Shown: positions 19,840-33,678 of the stretch, in pieces | How the letters are laid out: every line of letters starts with the position of its first letter | Numbering within the stretch: the stretch's first letter is position 1 | Source: Streptomyces collinus | Lineage (GTDB): Bacteria; Actinomycetota; Actinomycetes; Streptomycetales; Streptomycetaceae | DNA: 64,000 nt | Assembly: GCF_031348265.1 (NCBI RefSeq) | Contig: NZ_CP133771.1 | Span: forward strand, 2,914,001 to 2,978,000 | Direction: 5' to 3' | Program-made: the position numbers and the translations under genes | Notes under the pieces: model-generated | Database searches by the model: none | What the model was told of the DNA's origin: nothing | Seen by the model: only the letters and a program-made list of their open reading frames with translations

Positions 19840-20649
19840 ATGCGAATGCGCCAGTACTCCGCCGATCTGACCCCGCCGTGGAAGAAGCCGAAGCCGGTGC
19901 CCGAGGTCGCGGCGGAGCCGGGTCTGGTGGTGGAGGAGCCGGGGACCGGCTTCTGCGGTGCGGTGATCCGCTGCGAGGCGGGCACGGTGACACTGGAGGA
20001 CCGCTTCGGCAAGCACCGGGTGTTCCCGATGGAGCCGCGCGGCTTCCTGCTGGAGGGCAGGGTGGTGACGCTCGTCCGCCCCGCGCCGGGCGGCCCCGCG
20101 CGTCCCACCCGCACGGCCTCCGGTTCGGTCGCCGTCCCCGGAGCACGCGCGCGTGTCGCCCGCGCCGGCCGCATCTACGTCGAGGGCCGGCACGACGCCG
20201 AGCTGGTCGAGAAGGTGTGGGGCGACGACCTGCGCATCGAGGGCGTGGTCGTGGAGTACCTGGAGGGCGTCGACGACCTGCCGTCGATCGTCTCCGAGTT
20301 CGCCCCCGGGCCGGACGCGCGGCTGGGCGTCCTGGTGGACCACCTCGTACCCGGCTCGAAGGAGTGGCGCATCGCCCAGTCGGTGACGAGCGAACACGCC
20401 CTGGTCGTCGGCCACCCGTACATCGACGTCTGGGAGGCGGTGAAGCCGTCGTCCCTGGGCATCGACGCCTGGCCCCGCGTCCCACGCGGCCAGGACTGGA
20501 AGACGGGCGTGTGCAGGGCCCTGGGCTGGCCGGAGAACACCGGCGCGGCCTGGCAGCGGATCCTGTCGGGAGTCCACTCGTACAAGGACCTGGAGCCGGA
20601 GTTGCTGGGCCGGGTGGAGGAGCTGATCGACTTCGTGACGGCGCCCTAG
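19840..20649 (+). CDS. DUF3097-family protein
   Basis: From the ATG at 19840 (or the in-frame ATG at 19846) the protein has 269 residues, beginning [18 protein letters not shown]. It matches the actinobacterial DUF3097 family as I recall it, with conserved blocks [33 protein letters not shown] and [12 protein letters not shown]. The [14 protein letters not shown] motif resembles a TOPRIM-like acidic site (E, then DxxLVE...WG), which suggests nucleic-acid or nucleotide chemistry, but no function is established. It is convergent with hemW. Confidence 0.85.
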   Translation: MRMRQYSADLTPPWKKPKPVPEVAAEPGLVVEEPGTGFCGAVIRCEAGTVTLEDRFGKHRVFPMEPRGFLLEGRVVTLVRPAPGGPARPTRTASGSVAVPGARARVARAGRIYVEGRHDAELVEKVWGDDLRIEGVVVEYLEGVDDLPSIVSEFAPGPDARLGVLVDHLVPGSKEWRIAQSVTSEHALVVGHPYIDVWEAVKPSSLGIDAWPRVPRGQDWKTGVCRALGWPENTGAAWQRILSGVHSYKDLEPELLGRVEELIDFVTAP

Positions 20650-20765
20650 CTGCGGGCATACGACGGCCGCCCCGCTGCGGGCATGCGTGCCGCGAGGGGC
20701 GGCTCCCGTCCCAAGGAGAGCTGCACCCCGCTACGCCGGGCTGCGAAACCCCCCGCGCCCGGCGC
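20650..20765. repeat. Intergenic repeat-rich segment after the DUF3097 gene
   Basis: The 130-bp convergent gap contains GCTGCGGGCAT twice (from 20650 and near 20675) and GC-rich palindromic pieces such as GCCGCCCCG/CGAGGGGCGGC. It resembles dispersed intergenic repeats that I recall from other Streptomyces. It may serve as a bidirectional terminator. No gene is visible. Confidence 0.4.
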
Positions 20766-20779
20766 CGAGGCCGAGCACC

Positions 20780-22021
20780 TCAGTCCACGAGATCGCGCAC
20801 CACGCCGTCAGCCAGCAACCTGCCCCGCAGCGTGAGCACAGCCCGCCCCTCCTCATACGGTCCCGCCTGCAGCAGCCCGTCCGACAGCGCCCTGCGCGAA
20901 GCAGCAAGCCCCTCCTCCCGCAGCAGCGACAACGGCACCCCCTCCTTGAGCCGAAGCTCCAGCAGAATCCGCTCGACCCGCCGGTCCTCCTCCGACAGCA
21001 CCTCACGCCCGGCCCCCGGCGACCTCCCCGAAGCCAGTGCACCCGCATACGCCCCCGGATGCTTGACGTTCCACCACCGCACCCCGCCCACGTGGCTGTG
21101 CGCGCCGGGCCCGGCCCCCCACCAGTCGGCTCCCCGCCAGTACAGCTCGTTGTGCAGGCACCGCCCGGCCTCCGAGGTCGCCCAGTTCGACACCTCGTAC
21201 CACTCGAAGCCCGCGCCCGAGAGCACCTCGTCCGCGATCAGGTACCGGTCGGCATGGACGTCGTCGTCGGTCATCGGCACCTCGCCGCGCCGGATCCGCC
21301 GCGCGAGCTGCGTGCCCTCCTCGACGATCAGCGCGTACGCACTGACGTGATCCGGCCCGGCCCCCAGCACCGCGTCCAGCGACGCCCGCCAGTCGTCGTC
21401 GGACTCACCCGGCGTGCCGTAGATCAGGTCGAGGTTCACGTGCTCGAACCCGGCGCCCCGGGCCTCCGCCACACACGCCTCGGGCCGACCCGGCGTGTGC
21501 GTGCGGTCCAGCACCTTCAGCACATGCTGCCGGGCGCTCTGCATCCCGAAGGAGATCCGGTTGAAGCCGCCCTCGCGCAGGGCCGCCAGATACGCCGGAT
21601 CGACCGACTCCGGGTTGGCCTCCGTCGTGATCTCGGCGTCCTCCGCGAGCCCGAACTCGTCGCGGACGGCCTTCAGCATCCGGACGAGATCACCGGCGTC
21701 CAGCAGCGTGGGCGTGCCCCCGCCCACGAACACCGTCCGGACCGGGCGCGGGTCGTCGCCCAGCACCTTGCGCGCCAGCCGGACCTCGTCGGCCAGTGTC
21801 TCGGCATAGTTGTCGCGTGAGGCGAGGACCCCGCCGGTGCCGCGCAGCTCGGTCGCGGTGTACGTGTTGAAGTCGCAGTAGCCGCAGCGGGTCGCGCAGT
21901 ACGGGACGTGCAGGTAGAACCCGAGGGGGCGGTCGGCGGCCCCGGCGAGCGCGGACGCGGGCAGCGCGCCGTCGTCGGGGACGGGCTCGCCGTCGGGAAG
22001 TGCGGAAGGCATGCCTTCCAT
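20780..22021 (-). CDS. hemW: HemW, radical-SAM haem chaperone-like protein
   Basis: A 413-residue radical SAM protein of the oxygen-independent coproporphyrinogen-oxidase-like family. The cluster motif is YCATRCGYCDFNTY (CxxxCxxC, about residues 42-49). VFVGGGTPTLL, FGMQSARQHVLKVLDRTHT and NLDLIYGTPGE are family hallmarks. The extra cysteine directly after the CxxxCxxC seen in true HemN is absent (CDF), which favours the haem-binding HemW role over coproporphyrinogen oxidation. It follows the phosphatase gene by 18 bp on the same strand. Confidence 0.92.
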   Translation of the reverse strand: MEGMPSALPDGEPVPDDGALPASALAGAADRPLGFYLHVPYCATRCGYCDFNTYTATELRGTGGVLASRDNYAETLADEVRLARKVLGDDPRPVRTVFVGGGTPTLLDAGDLVRMLKAVRDEFGLAEDAEITTEANPESVDPAYLAALREGGFNRISFGMQSARQHVLKVLDRTHTPGRPEACVAEARGAGFEHVNLDLIYGTPGESDDDWRASLDAVLGAGPDHVSAYALIVEEGTQLARRIRRGEVPMTDDDVHADRYLIADEVLSGAGFEWYEVSNWATSEAGRCLHNELYWRGADWWGAGPGAHSHVGGVRWWNVKHPGAYAGALASGRSPGAGREVLSEEDRRVERILLELRLKEGVPLSLLREEGLAASRRALSDGLLQAGPYEEGRAVLTLRGRLLADGVVRDLVD

Positions 22022-22039
22022 TGTCCAGCACCCGCGCGG

Positions 22040-24259
22040 TCAGTCCGCCTGGAGCACCAGCAGGGCGAGATCGTCCGCCGGGGGCCGCGCTCCGAACTCG
22101 TGCACGAGCCGTTTGATCCGCTCGGCTATCAGCTCCGCGTCCAGCCCGGCGCACCCGGCCAGTGCCGCGGCGAGCCCGTCCCCGTCGTCGAACTGGCGCG
22201 AGCCCGAGCGGCGCTCGGTCACACCGTCGGTGACGCACAGCAGCGTGTCGCCGGAACGCAGCTCGAAGGTCTCGCTGGTGTAGGTGGCGTCCTCGACGAC
22301 GCCCAGCAGGGTCTGCGGCTGCGCGCACGGGTGGACCTCGCCGCCCGCCCCGAGCCGCAGGGGCAGCGGGTGCCCGGCGGAGGCGACGGTGCAGCGGACC
22401 CCGCCGTCGAAGGGGACCAGCTCGCCGTAGAGCAAGGACAGGAAGCGCGTCTGCGGGCCGTCGCCGGGCGGGGTCGGCCGTGCCCCCGCCGCCACCAGGG
22501 CCCGGGCCGCCGCGTCCGCGGCCTCCGTGGCGTCGTCGAGCAGCAGCTGGTTGAGGCGGTCGAGGACGTCGGCGACGCGGTACCCCTCGCGGGCGAGCAG
22601 CCGCAGCCAGGGCCGGGCCAGGCCGATCACGACGGCCGCCTCGGGCCCCTTGCCCTGGACGTCGCCGACGGCGAAGCACCAGCGGCCGTCGCCGGCCGGG
22701 AACAGGTCGTAGAAGTCGCCGCTCGGACCTCCCTTGTCGCACGGCTCGTATACGAGGGCGCTGCGCATGCCGGGGATCTCGGCCACGGCACCGGGCAGCA
22801 GTCCGCGCTGGAGGACGGCACTGATGGTGGCCTGGCGGGCGTACTGGCGGGCGGCGCCGATGGCGAGGGCCACCCGGCGGCTGAGGTCCTCGACGAGGCC
22901 GGTGATCTCGTCGGGGAAGCCGGCCTTCCCGGAGCGTCCGATGACGAGGGTGCCCAGCGGGCGCCCTCCGGCGACCAGCCGGTACGCGAGGGCCGCGCCG
23001 GGCTCGCCGTCCCCGAGCGCCTCGCCGGGCCAGGGGTAGTCGACGGGCCCGGACCCGCCGCGCTCCCGGCCACGCTCGAACGGGGACGTCCCCGTCAGGT
23101 CGAACGGCTGCGGCGGGTCCTTCTCCAGGACGCGGCGCAGCTCCTCGATGCGGTTCTCGCTGCCGTGCCAGACTCGGGCCAGGCGCGGTCCTCCCACGCC
23201 GGCTCCGCCGCTCCAGCCGCCGCCGGTGGCCTCGTCCTCCAGCCACACCGCGCACCAGTCGGCCAGCCGCGGCACGATCAGCTGCCCGGCGAGGGCCGCG
23301 ACCAGGTCCTCGTCGAGCTGCCCGGCCAGCAGGTCGGAGGCCTCGGCGAGGAAGGAGAGGGCGCCACGGCCGAGCCAGGCGCCGTCGGGCCCGTTGCGTC
23401 CGTCGCGGTTCTCGTGCCGGTCCCGCCAGTCCCGCAGGTCGTTCCAGTCACGCAGGCCGTCGACTTCCCGTAAGTCCGGCCAGTCCCGGGCCTCTCCGCC
23501 CTCACGCGAGCCCCAGGTCTCTCCCGCTTCACGCAGATCCCACGGCTCTCCCGTGCCACGCCGGCTCCCCAGGGCCTCCCCGGCCTCGTCGTCCGGGTGC
23601 GGCTCGGGTGCCAGGATCTCCGCGACCCGCAGGCCGCGCGCCAGCGCGTGCTCCCCGGCGTACGCCTCGATCTGCTCGCCCGCCGTGCACCCCGCGGCGG
23701 GCAGCCGGGCCCAGACGGTCTTGCGGCCCGTGCGGTACGTGATCCCCCACGCCTCGGAGAGCGCACCGACGAGCCGCAGGCCGCGCCCGTGCTCGGGGGT
23801 GTCGTGCGGTGTCTCCGGCTCGCTGCCGCGGGGCGCGCGGGAGGGGTGGTGGTCGGAGACCTCGACGACGAGCGCCGCCGTGCCGGGGGCGTCGCCTTCC
23901 AGCCGGCACTCCATCTCGACGTCGGTGCCGGCGTGCACGACGGCGTTGGTGACGAGTTCGCTGACGACGAGCACGGCGTCGTCGGCGAGACGGTCGGTGA
24001 GGTGCTCGGCGCCGGGCAGGCCGAGTTCGGTCCACTCGGTGAGCGCCGCGCGCACCAGGTCGCGGGCGGCGCCCGGCGCGAGCGAACTGCCGGGCAGGGT
24101 CGCGCACGCCCGCGCACCCCCCGGCGCGTACGCCTCCGCACGGGGTGCGGGCTCCTCAAAAACGGGCCCCTCCTGGACGGGCACAGGCGTCTCCCCAGCG
24201 TGTGCAGGCGCCTCTGAGGCACGGGAGACGGTCTCCCGTTGCGTCGGAATGGCCCCCAT
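22040..24259 (-). CDS. SpoIIE-type PP2C phosphatase with RsbW-like ATPase and GAF domains
   Basis: From the ATG at 24259 (GGGGAG, spacing 6) the protein has 739 residues; a GTG at 24295 would add 12. First comes an anti-sigma-factor-like HATPase (VVSELVTNAVVHAG; RGLRLVGALSEAWGI), about residues 50-180. A D/R/W-rich low-complexity linker (GLRDWNDLRDWRDR) follows. Then a GAF-like domain covers about 290-460, and a SpoIIE/PP2C domain carries GDFYDLF and FAVGDVQGKGPEAA, with the metal-binding aspartates. Such proteins control partner-switching cascades by phosphorylating and dephosphorylating anti-sigma antagonists. It diverges from the poly-HAMP kinase, which suggests shared signalling. The partner antagonist is not in the window. 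Confidence 0.88.
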   Translation of the reverse strand: MGAIPTQRETVSRASEAPAHAGETPVPVQEGPVFEEPAPRAEAYAPGGARACATLPGSSLAPGAARDLVRAALTEWTELGLPGAEHLTDRLADDAVLVVSELVTNAVVHAGTDVEMECRLEGDAPGTAALVVEVSDHHPSRAPRGSEPETPHDTPEHGRGLRLVGALSEAWGITYRTGRKTVWARLPAAGCTAGEQIEAYAGEHALARGLRVAEILAPEPHPDDEAGEALGSRRGTGEPWDLREAGETWGSREGGEARDWPDLREVDGLRDWNDLRDWRDRHENRDGRNGPDGAWLGRGALSFLAEASDLLAGQLDEDLVAALAGQLIVPRLADWCAVWLEDEATGGGWSGGAGVGGPRLARVWHGSENRIEELRRVLEKDPPQPFDLTGTSPFERGRERGGSGPVDYPWPGEALGDGEPGAALAYRLVAGGRPLGTLVIGRSGKAGFPDEITGLVEDLSRRVALAIGAARQYARQATISAVLQRGLLPGAVAEIPGMRSALVYEPCDKGGPSGDFYDLFPAGDGRWCFAVGDVQGKGPEAAVVIGLARPWLRLLAREGYRVADVLDRLNQLLLDDATEAADAAARALVAAGARPTPPGDGPQTRFLSLLYGELVPFDGGVRCTVASAGHPLPLRLGAGGEVHPCAQPQTLLGVVEDATYTSETFELRSGDTLLCVTDGVTERRSGSRQFDDGDGLAAALAGCAGLDAELIAERIKRLVHEFGARPPADDLALLVLQAD

Positions 24260-24361
24260 GGACGGCTCCCCGGGCAGTTCGTACGAATACGCCACAGTCG
24301 ATGCCGACAGAGTGACAGACTGACTACGCCCATAAGCGCCGAGTTACCGAAGTGGGCCGTC

Positions 24362-28443
<4,082 letters not shown>

Positions 28444-28447
<4 letters not shown>

Positions 28448-28914
28448 GCAGCACGGCCACTCACCCCGAACGCGCCGGAATCCTCCTCGTCGACGACATG
28501 GAGGACAACCTGACCGCCCTGGAGGCCGTCCTCGCCGCCCTCAACGAACCGCTGGTACGCGCCCGCTCCGGCGAGGAGGCGATGAAGGCCCTGCTGCGGC
28601 AGCCCATCGCCCTGGTCCTGCTCGACATCCGCATGCCCGGCATGGACGGCTTCGAGACGGCCGCCCACATCAAACGCCTCGACCAGACCCGTGACGTCCC
28701 GATCATCTTCCTCACCGGCGCGGACGACGACTCGGGCTACGCCTTCCGCGGCTACGCGACGGGCGCCGCGGACTACGTGACCAAGCCCTTCGACCCGTGG
28801 GTGCTCAGGGCCAAGGTCAGCGTCTTCCTGGACCTCTACCGAAAAGGCAGAGAGGTGGAACGCCTCAGGGCGGAGGTCCAGGACTTGCGACGCCGGGTGG
28901 GAGAAGTCACCTAG
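28444..28914 (+). CDS. Stand-alone response regulator receiver protein
   Basis: A 156-residue CheY-like receiver with a short C-terminal coiled coil (KGREVERLRAEVQDLRRRV) and no DNA-binding domain. The phospho-acceptor is Asp61 in LLDIRMPGMDG, with acidic residues VDDMEDN at the N-terminus and Lys in VTKPFDPW. The ATG overlaps the kinase stop (ATGA). It probably receives phosphate from the hybrid kinase and signals by protein contact. Confidence 0.92.
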
Positions 28915-29004
28915 GGGTGCGGGGCTGTGTCGACGTGCGGCTCCGCCGCGTGGGCGCGAACGGCCACGACGCACCCGCAGCCGCCACACAGCCCCCGCCG
29001 CCCC
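28915..29004. terminator. Dispersed repeat forming a long hairpin between convergent genes
   Basis: GGGGCTGTGT (28921-28930) and ACACAGCCCC (28986-28995) are perfect 10-bp arms around GC-rich palindromic sequence (TGCGGCTCCGCCGCGTGGGC). The element fills the gap between the response regulator and the convergent acyl-CoA synthetase, so it probably terminates both. It resembles a repeat family that I recall as common in Streptomyces intergenic regions. Confidence 0.65.
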
Positions 29005-30879
29005 CTACGCCTCGCGAGAGCCGTCGTACATCTCCTCGATCAGATGCTTGTACTCCCGCTCCACGACGGGCCTCTTCAGCTTCAGGCTCGGCGTGATCTC
29101 CCCGTGCTCGACGTCGAGGTCACGCGGCAGCAGCCGGAACTTCTTGATGGTCTGCCACCGCTGAAGCCCCTCGTTGAGCTGCTTCACGTACCCGTCGACC
29201 ATCTCCACCGTGACCGGCGAGGCGACGATCTCCGCGTACGGCTTGCCCTCCAGCCCGTTGTCCTTGGCCCAGTCGGTGATGGCGACCTCGTCGAGCGCGA
29301 TGAGCGCCGTGCAGAAGTTCCGGTCGGCCCCGTGCACCAGGATGTTGGACACGTACGGGCACACCGCCTTGAACTGCCCCTCGACCTCCGCCGGGGCGAT
29401 GTACTTGCCGCCCGAGGTCTTGATGAGGTCCTTCTTGCGGTCGGTGATCCGCAGGTACCCGTCGGGCGACAGCTCCCCGATGTCGCCGGTGTGGAACCAG
29501 CCGTCCGGCTCCAGCACCTCCGCGGTCTTCTCGGGCAGGTTGTGATAGCCCTCCATCACGCCCGGGCCGCGCAGCAGGATCTCGCCGTCGTCGGCGATCC
29601 GCACCTCTGTGCCGGGCAGCGGCTTGCCGACCGTGCCGGTGCGGTAGGCCTCGCCCGGGTTCACGAAGGACGCCGCCGAGGACTCGGTCAGGCCGTAGCC
29701 CTCCAGGATGTGGATGCCGGCGCCCGAGAAGAAGTAGCCGATCTCCGGCGCGAGGGCGGCGGAGCCGGAGACGCACGCCCGCAGGTTCCCGCCGAAGGCC
29801 TCGCGGATCTTGGCGAACACCAGCGCGTCGGCGACCTTGTGCTTCGCGCCGAGACCGAACGGCACGGACGCGGTCCCGGTCCGGCGGAAGTTGTCCTGCG
29901 AGACCTTGGCGTACTCGCGGGCCACCTCGGCCGCCCACTGGAAGATCTTGTACTTGGCGCCGCCGCCCGCCCGGGCCTTCGCCGCCACGCCGTTGTAGAC
30001 CTTCTCGAAGATGCGCGGCACGGCCGCCATGTACGTCGGCTGTACCACCGGCAGGTTCTCGATGATCTTGTCGACCCGGCCGTCCACTGCGGTGACGTGC
30101 CCGACCTCGATCTGCCCGGAGGTCAGCACCTTGCCGAAGACGTGCGCGAGCGGCAGCCACAGGTACTGCACGTCCTCGGTGCTGACCAGCCCGGTCGCGG
30201 CGATCGCCTTCGCCATGTACGACCAGTTGTCGTGCGGCAGGCGCACACCCTTGGGGCGGCCCGTGGTGCCGGAGGTGTAGATGAGGGTGGCCAGCTGGTC
30301 CTTGGTGATCGCGCCGACCCGCTCCTTGACGAGGTCGGGGTCCTTCTCCAGCCGGGCCGCGCCGCGCTTCTCCAGCTCGTCCAGGGTGAGGATCCAGTCG
30401 GCGGTCTCCACCCCGGCCGCGTCGATCACCACGACATGCGTCAGCTCGGGCAGCTCGGCGCGCTTCTCCTTGGCCTTGGCCAGCTGCTCGGCGTTCTCCG
30501 CGATCAGCACCCGGCTCTCGGAGTCCGACAGGATGTACGCGGACTCGTCGGCGTTGGTCTGCGGATACACCGTGGTGGTGGCCGCGCCGGCGCACATGAT
30601 GCCGAGGTCGGCGAGGATCCACTCGATCCGGGTGCCGGCGGCGAGGGCGACGCGCTGCTCGGGCCGCACGCCCAGCTCGATGAGGCCCGCCGCGATGGCG
30701 TAGACCCGCTCGGCTGCCTGCGCCCAGTTCAGCGACTTCCAGTCGTCCGGGCCCTGGCCCGCCGACGACGGGACCGGATACCGATAGGCCTCGGCGTCCG
30801 GCGTGGCCGTCACGCGCTCCAGGAAGAGGCCCGCCACGGACGGCGGACGGTTCTCGATCAGGGTCTGTGCGTCGCTCAC
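29005..30879 (-). CDS. Long-chain fatty-acid-CoA ligase
   Basis: From the GTG at 30879, which has a full GGAGG five bases upstream, the protein has 624 residues; a start at 30933 is less likely. It is an AMP-forming acyl-CoA synthetase: P-loop-like YTSGTTGRPKGVRLPH, YGLTESSA and TGDIGELSPDGYLRITDRKKD carry the ATP- and acyl-binding motifs. It activates long-chain fatty acids for beta-oxidation or lipid synthesis. A perfect 9-bp inverted repeat 53 bp upstream is a likely operator. The length and motifs place it with the FadD15/FAA1-like long-chain group. Confidence 0.92.
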   Translation of the reverse strand: MSDAQTLIENRPPSVAGLFLERVTATPDAEAYRYPVPSSAGQGPDDWKSLNWAQAAERVYAIAAGLIELGVRPEQRVALAAGTRIEWILADLGIMCAGAATTTVYPQTNADESAYILSDSESRVLIAENAEQLAKAKEKRAELPELTHVVVIDAAGVETADWILTLDELEKRGAARLEKDPDLVKERVGAITKDQLATLIYTSGTTGRPKGVRLPHDNWSYMAKAIAATGLVSTEDVQYLWLPLAHVFGKVLTSGQIEVGHVTAVDGRVDKIIENLPVVQPTYMAAVPRIFEKVYNGVAAKARAGGGAKYKIFQWAAEVAREYAKVSQDNFRRTGTASVPFGLGAKHKVADALVFAKIREAFGGNLRACVSGSAALAPEIGYFFSGAGIHILEGYGLTESSAASFVNPGEAYRTGTVGKPLPGTEVRIADDGEILLRGPGVMEGYHNLPEKTAEVLEPDGWFHTGDIGELSPDGYLRITDRKKDLIKTSGGKYIAPAEVEGQFKAVCPYVSNILVHGADRNFCTALIALDEVAITDWAKDNGLEGKPYAEIVASPVTVEMVDGYVKQLNEGLQRWQTIKKFRLLPRDLDVEHGEITPSLKLKRPVVEREYKHLIEEMYDGSREA

Positions 30880-30931
30880 GACATCCTCCGGGGCCCGCGA
30901 CAATGCGGCTGGCTCAGGTGCGGCTGGGTTC

Positions 30932-30960
30932 ACTCACGAGCCCTTGTTTAACTCGTGAGT
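30932..30960. promoter_or_regulatory. Inverted repeat upstream of the acyl-CoA ligase gene
   Basis: ACTCACGAG (30932-30940) and CTCGTGAGT (30952-30960) form perfect 9-bp arms around an AT-rich 11-nt spacer, with flanking GTT/AAC extending the symmetry. The position, 53-81 bp before the start, suits a repressor operator, for example for a TetR-family fatty-acid regulator. That is inference; no such regulator is encoded nearby. Confidence 0.65.
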
Positions 30961-31053
30961 AACTATCGAGCAGGGATCAGAGTAAAGGGCGACCGGCCCG
31001 CGCGTAAGGGGCCGCGGCCTGTCACTTCGTACAGAGAGCTACCCCACGTACGC

Positions 31054-31090
31054 ACAGGGCCCGCCGCACTTTCGTACGGCGGGCCCCTGT
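31054..31090 (-). terminator. Hairpin terminator after lepA
   Basis: ACAGGGCCCGCCG (31054-31066) pairs with CGGCGGGCCCCTGT (31077-31090), with one bulged C and a 10-nt loop. It lies 38 bp beyond the lepA stop. There is no T-tract, as is common for Streptomyces terminators. Confidence 0.7.
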
Positions 31091-31127
31091 TCACCCGGAT
31101 TGCGGTGTAACCCTCGGTAATCCTTGG

Positions 31128-32996
31128 TTACTTCTTGCCCTTGCCCGACCCCGCACTGTCATCACTCGACAGGACGGCGATGAAGGCCTCCTGCGGAACC
31201 TCTACGGAACCCACCATCTTCATCCGCTTCTTGCCTTCCTTCTGCTTCTCCAGCAGCTTCCGCTTACGGGAGATGTCACCGCCGTAGCACTTGGCGAGGA
31301 CGTCCTTGCGGATGGCGCGGATGGTCTCGCGGGCGATCACCCGGGAGCCGATGGCGGCCTGGATGGGCACCTCGAAGGCCTGCCGCGGGATGAGCTCGCG
31401 CAGCTTGGCGACGAGCCGCACCCCGTAGGCGTACGCGGCGTCCTTGTGGGTGATCGCCGAGAAGGCGTCGACCTTGTCGCCGTGCAGCAGGATGTCGACC
31501 TTGACCAGGCTGGAGGTCTGCTCGCCGGTGGGCTCGTAGTCGAGCGAGGCGTAGCCGCGGGTCTTGGACTTCAGCTGGTCGAAGAAGTCGAAGACGATCT
31601 CCGCGAGCGGCAGCGTGTAGCGGATCTCGACCCGGTCCTCGGAGAGGTAGTCCATGCCGAGCAGGGTGCCGCGCCGGGTCTGGCACAGCTCCATGATCGA
31701 GCCGATGAACTCGCTGGGCGCCAGGATGGTGGCCCGCACGACCGGCTCGTAGACCTCCGAGATCTTGCCCTCGGGGAACTCGCTGGGGTTGGTGACGGTG
31801 TGCTCGGTGCCGTCCTCCATGAGAACGCGGTAGACCACGTTCGGCGCGGTGGCGATGAGGTCGAGACCGAACTCGCGCTCCAGCCGCTCCCGGATCACGT
31901 CCAGGTGCAGCAGGCCGAGGAAGCCGACGCGGAAGCCGAAGCCGAGGGCCGCGGAGGTCTCCGGCTCGTAGACCAGCGCGGCGTCGTTGAGCTGCAACTT
32001 GTCCAGGGCCTCGCGCAGCTCGGGGTAGTCCGAGCCGTCCAGCGGATACAGACCCGAGAAGACCATGGGCTTGGGGTCCTTGTAGCCGCCGAGCGCCTCT
32101 TCGGCGCCCTTGTGCTGGCTGGTGACCGTGTCACCGACCTTGGACTGGCGGACGTCCTTCACACCGGTGATGAGGTAGCCCACCTCGCCCACGCCGAGGC
32201 CGTCGGCCGACAGCATCTCCGGCGAGTTGGTGCCGATCTCCAGCAGCTCGTGCGTGGCGTTGGTGGACATCATCCGGATGCGCTCGCGCTTGTTGAGCTG
32301 ACCGTCGATGACACGGACGTACGTCACGACACCGCGGTAGGAGTCGTAGACCGAGTCGAAGATCATCGCGCGGGCCGGGGCGTCCGCGACGCCGACCGGC
32401 GGGGGGATCTCCGCGACGACCTTGTCGAGCAGCGCCTCGACGCCCAGGCCGGTCTTGGCGGACACCTTGAGGACGTCCTCCGGGTCGCACCCGACCAGGT
32501 TGGCGAGCTCCTCGGAGAACTTCTCGGGCTGCGCCGCCGGCAGGTCGATCTTGTTCAGCACCGGGATGATCTTGAGGTCGTTCTCCATCGCCAGGTAGAG
32601 GTTGGCGAGGGTCTGCGCCTCGATGCCCTGGGCGGCGTCGACCAGGAGGATGGTCCCCTCGCACGCGGCGAGCGACCGGGAGACCTCATAGGTGAAGTCG
32701 ACGTGCCCGGGGGTGTCGATCATGTTCAGGATGTGCGTGTCGTTCTTGTCGTGGGTCGGAGCCCACGGCAGACGCACCGCCTGTGACTTGATCGTGATGC
32801 CACGCTCGCGCTCGATGTCCATGCGGTCGAGGTACTGGGCGCGCATCTGCCGCTGCTCGACCACTCCGGTCAGCTGGAGCATCCGGTCGGCGAGCGTGGA
32901 CTTGCCGTGGTCGATGTGCGCGATGATGCAGAAGTTGCGGATCAGAGCCGGATCGGTACGGCTCGGCTCGGGCACGTGGCTGGGGGTCGCGGGCAC
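31128..32996 (-). CDS. lepA: Elongation factor 4 (LepA)
   Basis: From the GTG at 32996 ([20 protein letters not shown]) the protein has 622 residues; the upstream frame has no similarity to the family. The GTPase G1 motif is in [16 protein letters not shown], then [16 protein letters not shown] and [10 protein letters not shown]. The C-terminal LepA-specific domain ends in [22 protein letters not shown]4 back-translocates stalled ribosomes and aids initiation under stress. It diverges from rpsT, a conserved arrangement. Confidence 0.97.
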   Translation of the reverse strand: MPATPSHVPEPSRTDPALIRNFCIIAHIDHGKSTLADRMLQLTGVVEQRQMRAQYLDRMDIERERGITIKSQAVRLPWAPTHDKNDTHILNMIDTPGHVDFTYEVSRSLAACEGTILLVDAAQGIEAQTLANLYLAMENDLKIIPVLNKIDLPAAQPEKFSEELANLVGCDPEDVLKVSAKTGLGVEALLDKVVAEIPPPVGVADAPARAMIFDSVYDSYRGVVTYVRVIDGQLNKRERIRMMSTNATHELLEIGTNSPEMLSADGLGVGEVGYLITGVKDVRQSKVGDTVTSQHKGAEEALGGYKDPKPMVFSGLYPLDGSDYPELREALDKLQLNDAALVYEPETSAALGFGFRVGFLGLLHLDVIRERLEREFGLDLIATAPNVVYRVLMEDGTEHTVTNPSEFPEGKISEVYEPVVRATILAPSEFIGSIMELCQTRRGTLLGMDYLSEDRVEIRYTLPLAEIVFDFFDQLKSKTRGYASLDYEPTGEQTSSLVKVDILLHGDKVDAFSAITHKDAAYAYGVRLVAKLRELIPRQAFEVPIQAAIGSRVIARETIRAIRKDVLAKCYGGDISRKRKLLEKQKEGKKRMKMVGSVEVPQEAFIAVLSSDDSAGSGKGKK

Positions 32997-33094
32997 GCAG
33001 GGTCCTGATTCTTGAGGCGTCCGCAGTGTCTGCGGTCTCGGGTCGGATCGATACGTAGCCTCCATGGTCCCACGGGTGGGGACCACGGACGGGT

Positions 33095-33124
33095 TTGGGC
33101 CGCGGAAGGGGCCACTGGTAGCCT
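33095..33124 (+). promoter_or_regulatory. Probable vegetative promoter of rpsT
   Basis: TTGGGC (33095-33100), an 18-nt spacer and TAGCCT (33119-33124) resemble a HrdB-type -35/-10 pair upstream of rpsT, leaving a leader of about 105 nt. The hairpin TGGTCCC (33065-33071)/GGGACCA (33079-33085) sits just upstream. The assignment is by consensus only. Confidence 0.5.
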
Positions 33125-33236
33125 GGGTGGCTGTGCCTCGTGCCCTCTCGCAGGAGGCACTACCTCAAGAAATCACCCGGTGCGGGAAGCGCGCGGTTGC
33201 GTGCGCCCTCGTGCCAGAACCTGAGAAGGCTCATTC

Positions 33237-33503
33237 GTGGCGAACATCAAGTCCCAGATCAAGCGGATCAAGACCAACGAGAAGGCGCGGCTGCGCAACA
33301 AGGCCGTCAAGTCCTCCCTCAAGACCGCGATCCGCAAGGCCCGTGAGGCTGCTGCCGCGGGTGACGTCGAGAAGGCCACCGAGTACCAGCGCGTCGCCGC
33401 GCGTCAGCTCGACAAGGCCGTCTCCAAGGGCGTCATCCACAAGAACCAGGCCGCCAACAAGAAGTCGGCGCTGGCTCAGAAGGTCGACGCGCTCAAGGGC
33501 TGA
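33237..33503 (+). CDS. rpsT: 30S ribosomal protein S20
   Basis: The 88-residue protein begins [20 protein letters not shown] and is rich in Lys and Ala, as is S20. It binds 16S rRNA early in 30S assembly. The GTG start is preceded by GAGAAGG. It is a single-gene transcript ending at strong hairpins (33570-33672). Confidence 0.98.
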   Translation: MANIKSQIKRIKTNEKARLRNKAVKSSLKTAIRKAREAAAAGDVEKATEYQRVAARQLDKAVSKGVIHKNQAANKKSALAQKVDALKG

Positions 33504-33569
33504 CATCTGATGTGACGCCGGAGGGAATCGAGCGGGCCCTCTCTCATCCGCTCCCGTCCGGCACCCCTC

Positions 33570-33611
33570 GGATCCGCGCGCGGCCTGCGTTCGCCACGCG
33601 GGCGCGGATCC
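33570..33611. terminator. First hairpin downstream of rpsT
   Basis: GGATCCGCGC (33570-33579) and GCGCGGATCC (33602-33611) are perfect 10-bp arms around a 22-nt loop, 67 nt after the rpsT stop. Confidence 0.55.
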
Positions 33612-33623
33612 AGCAGCTTGAAT

Positions 33624-33672
33624 CGAAGGCCCCGCCTTCCGCTCTTCCCCAGAGCGGCCGGCGGGGCCTTCG
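33624..33672. terminator. Strong bidirectional terminator between rpsT and the SnoaL-like gene
   Basis: CGAAGGCCCCGCC (33624-33636) pairs perfectly with GGCGGGGCCTTCG (33660-33672). The loop itself folds as CCGCTCT/AGAGCGG (33639-33645, 33651-33657). It lies between convergent genes, 7 nt beyond the opposing stop codon. Confidence 0.85.
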
Positions 33673-33678
33673 GCCCGT

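Noticed and set aside
17895..20174. 759-residue frame including hrcA
   Set aside because: Only the part from the ATG at 18911 resembles HrcA; the rest runs antisense through the MBL and DUF3097 genes and past the CIRCE element.
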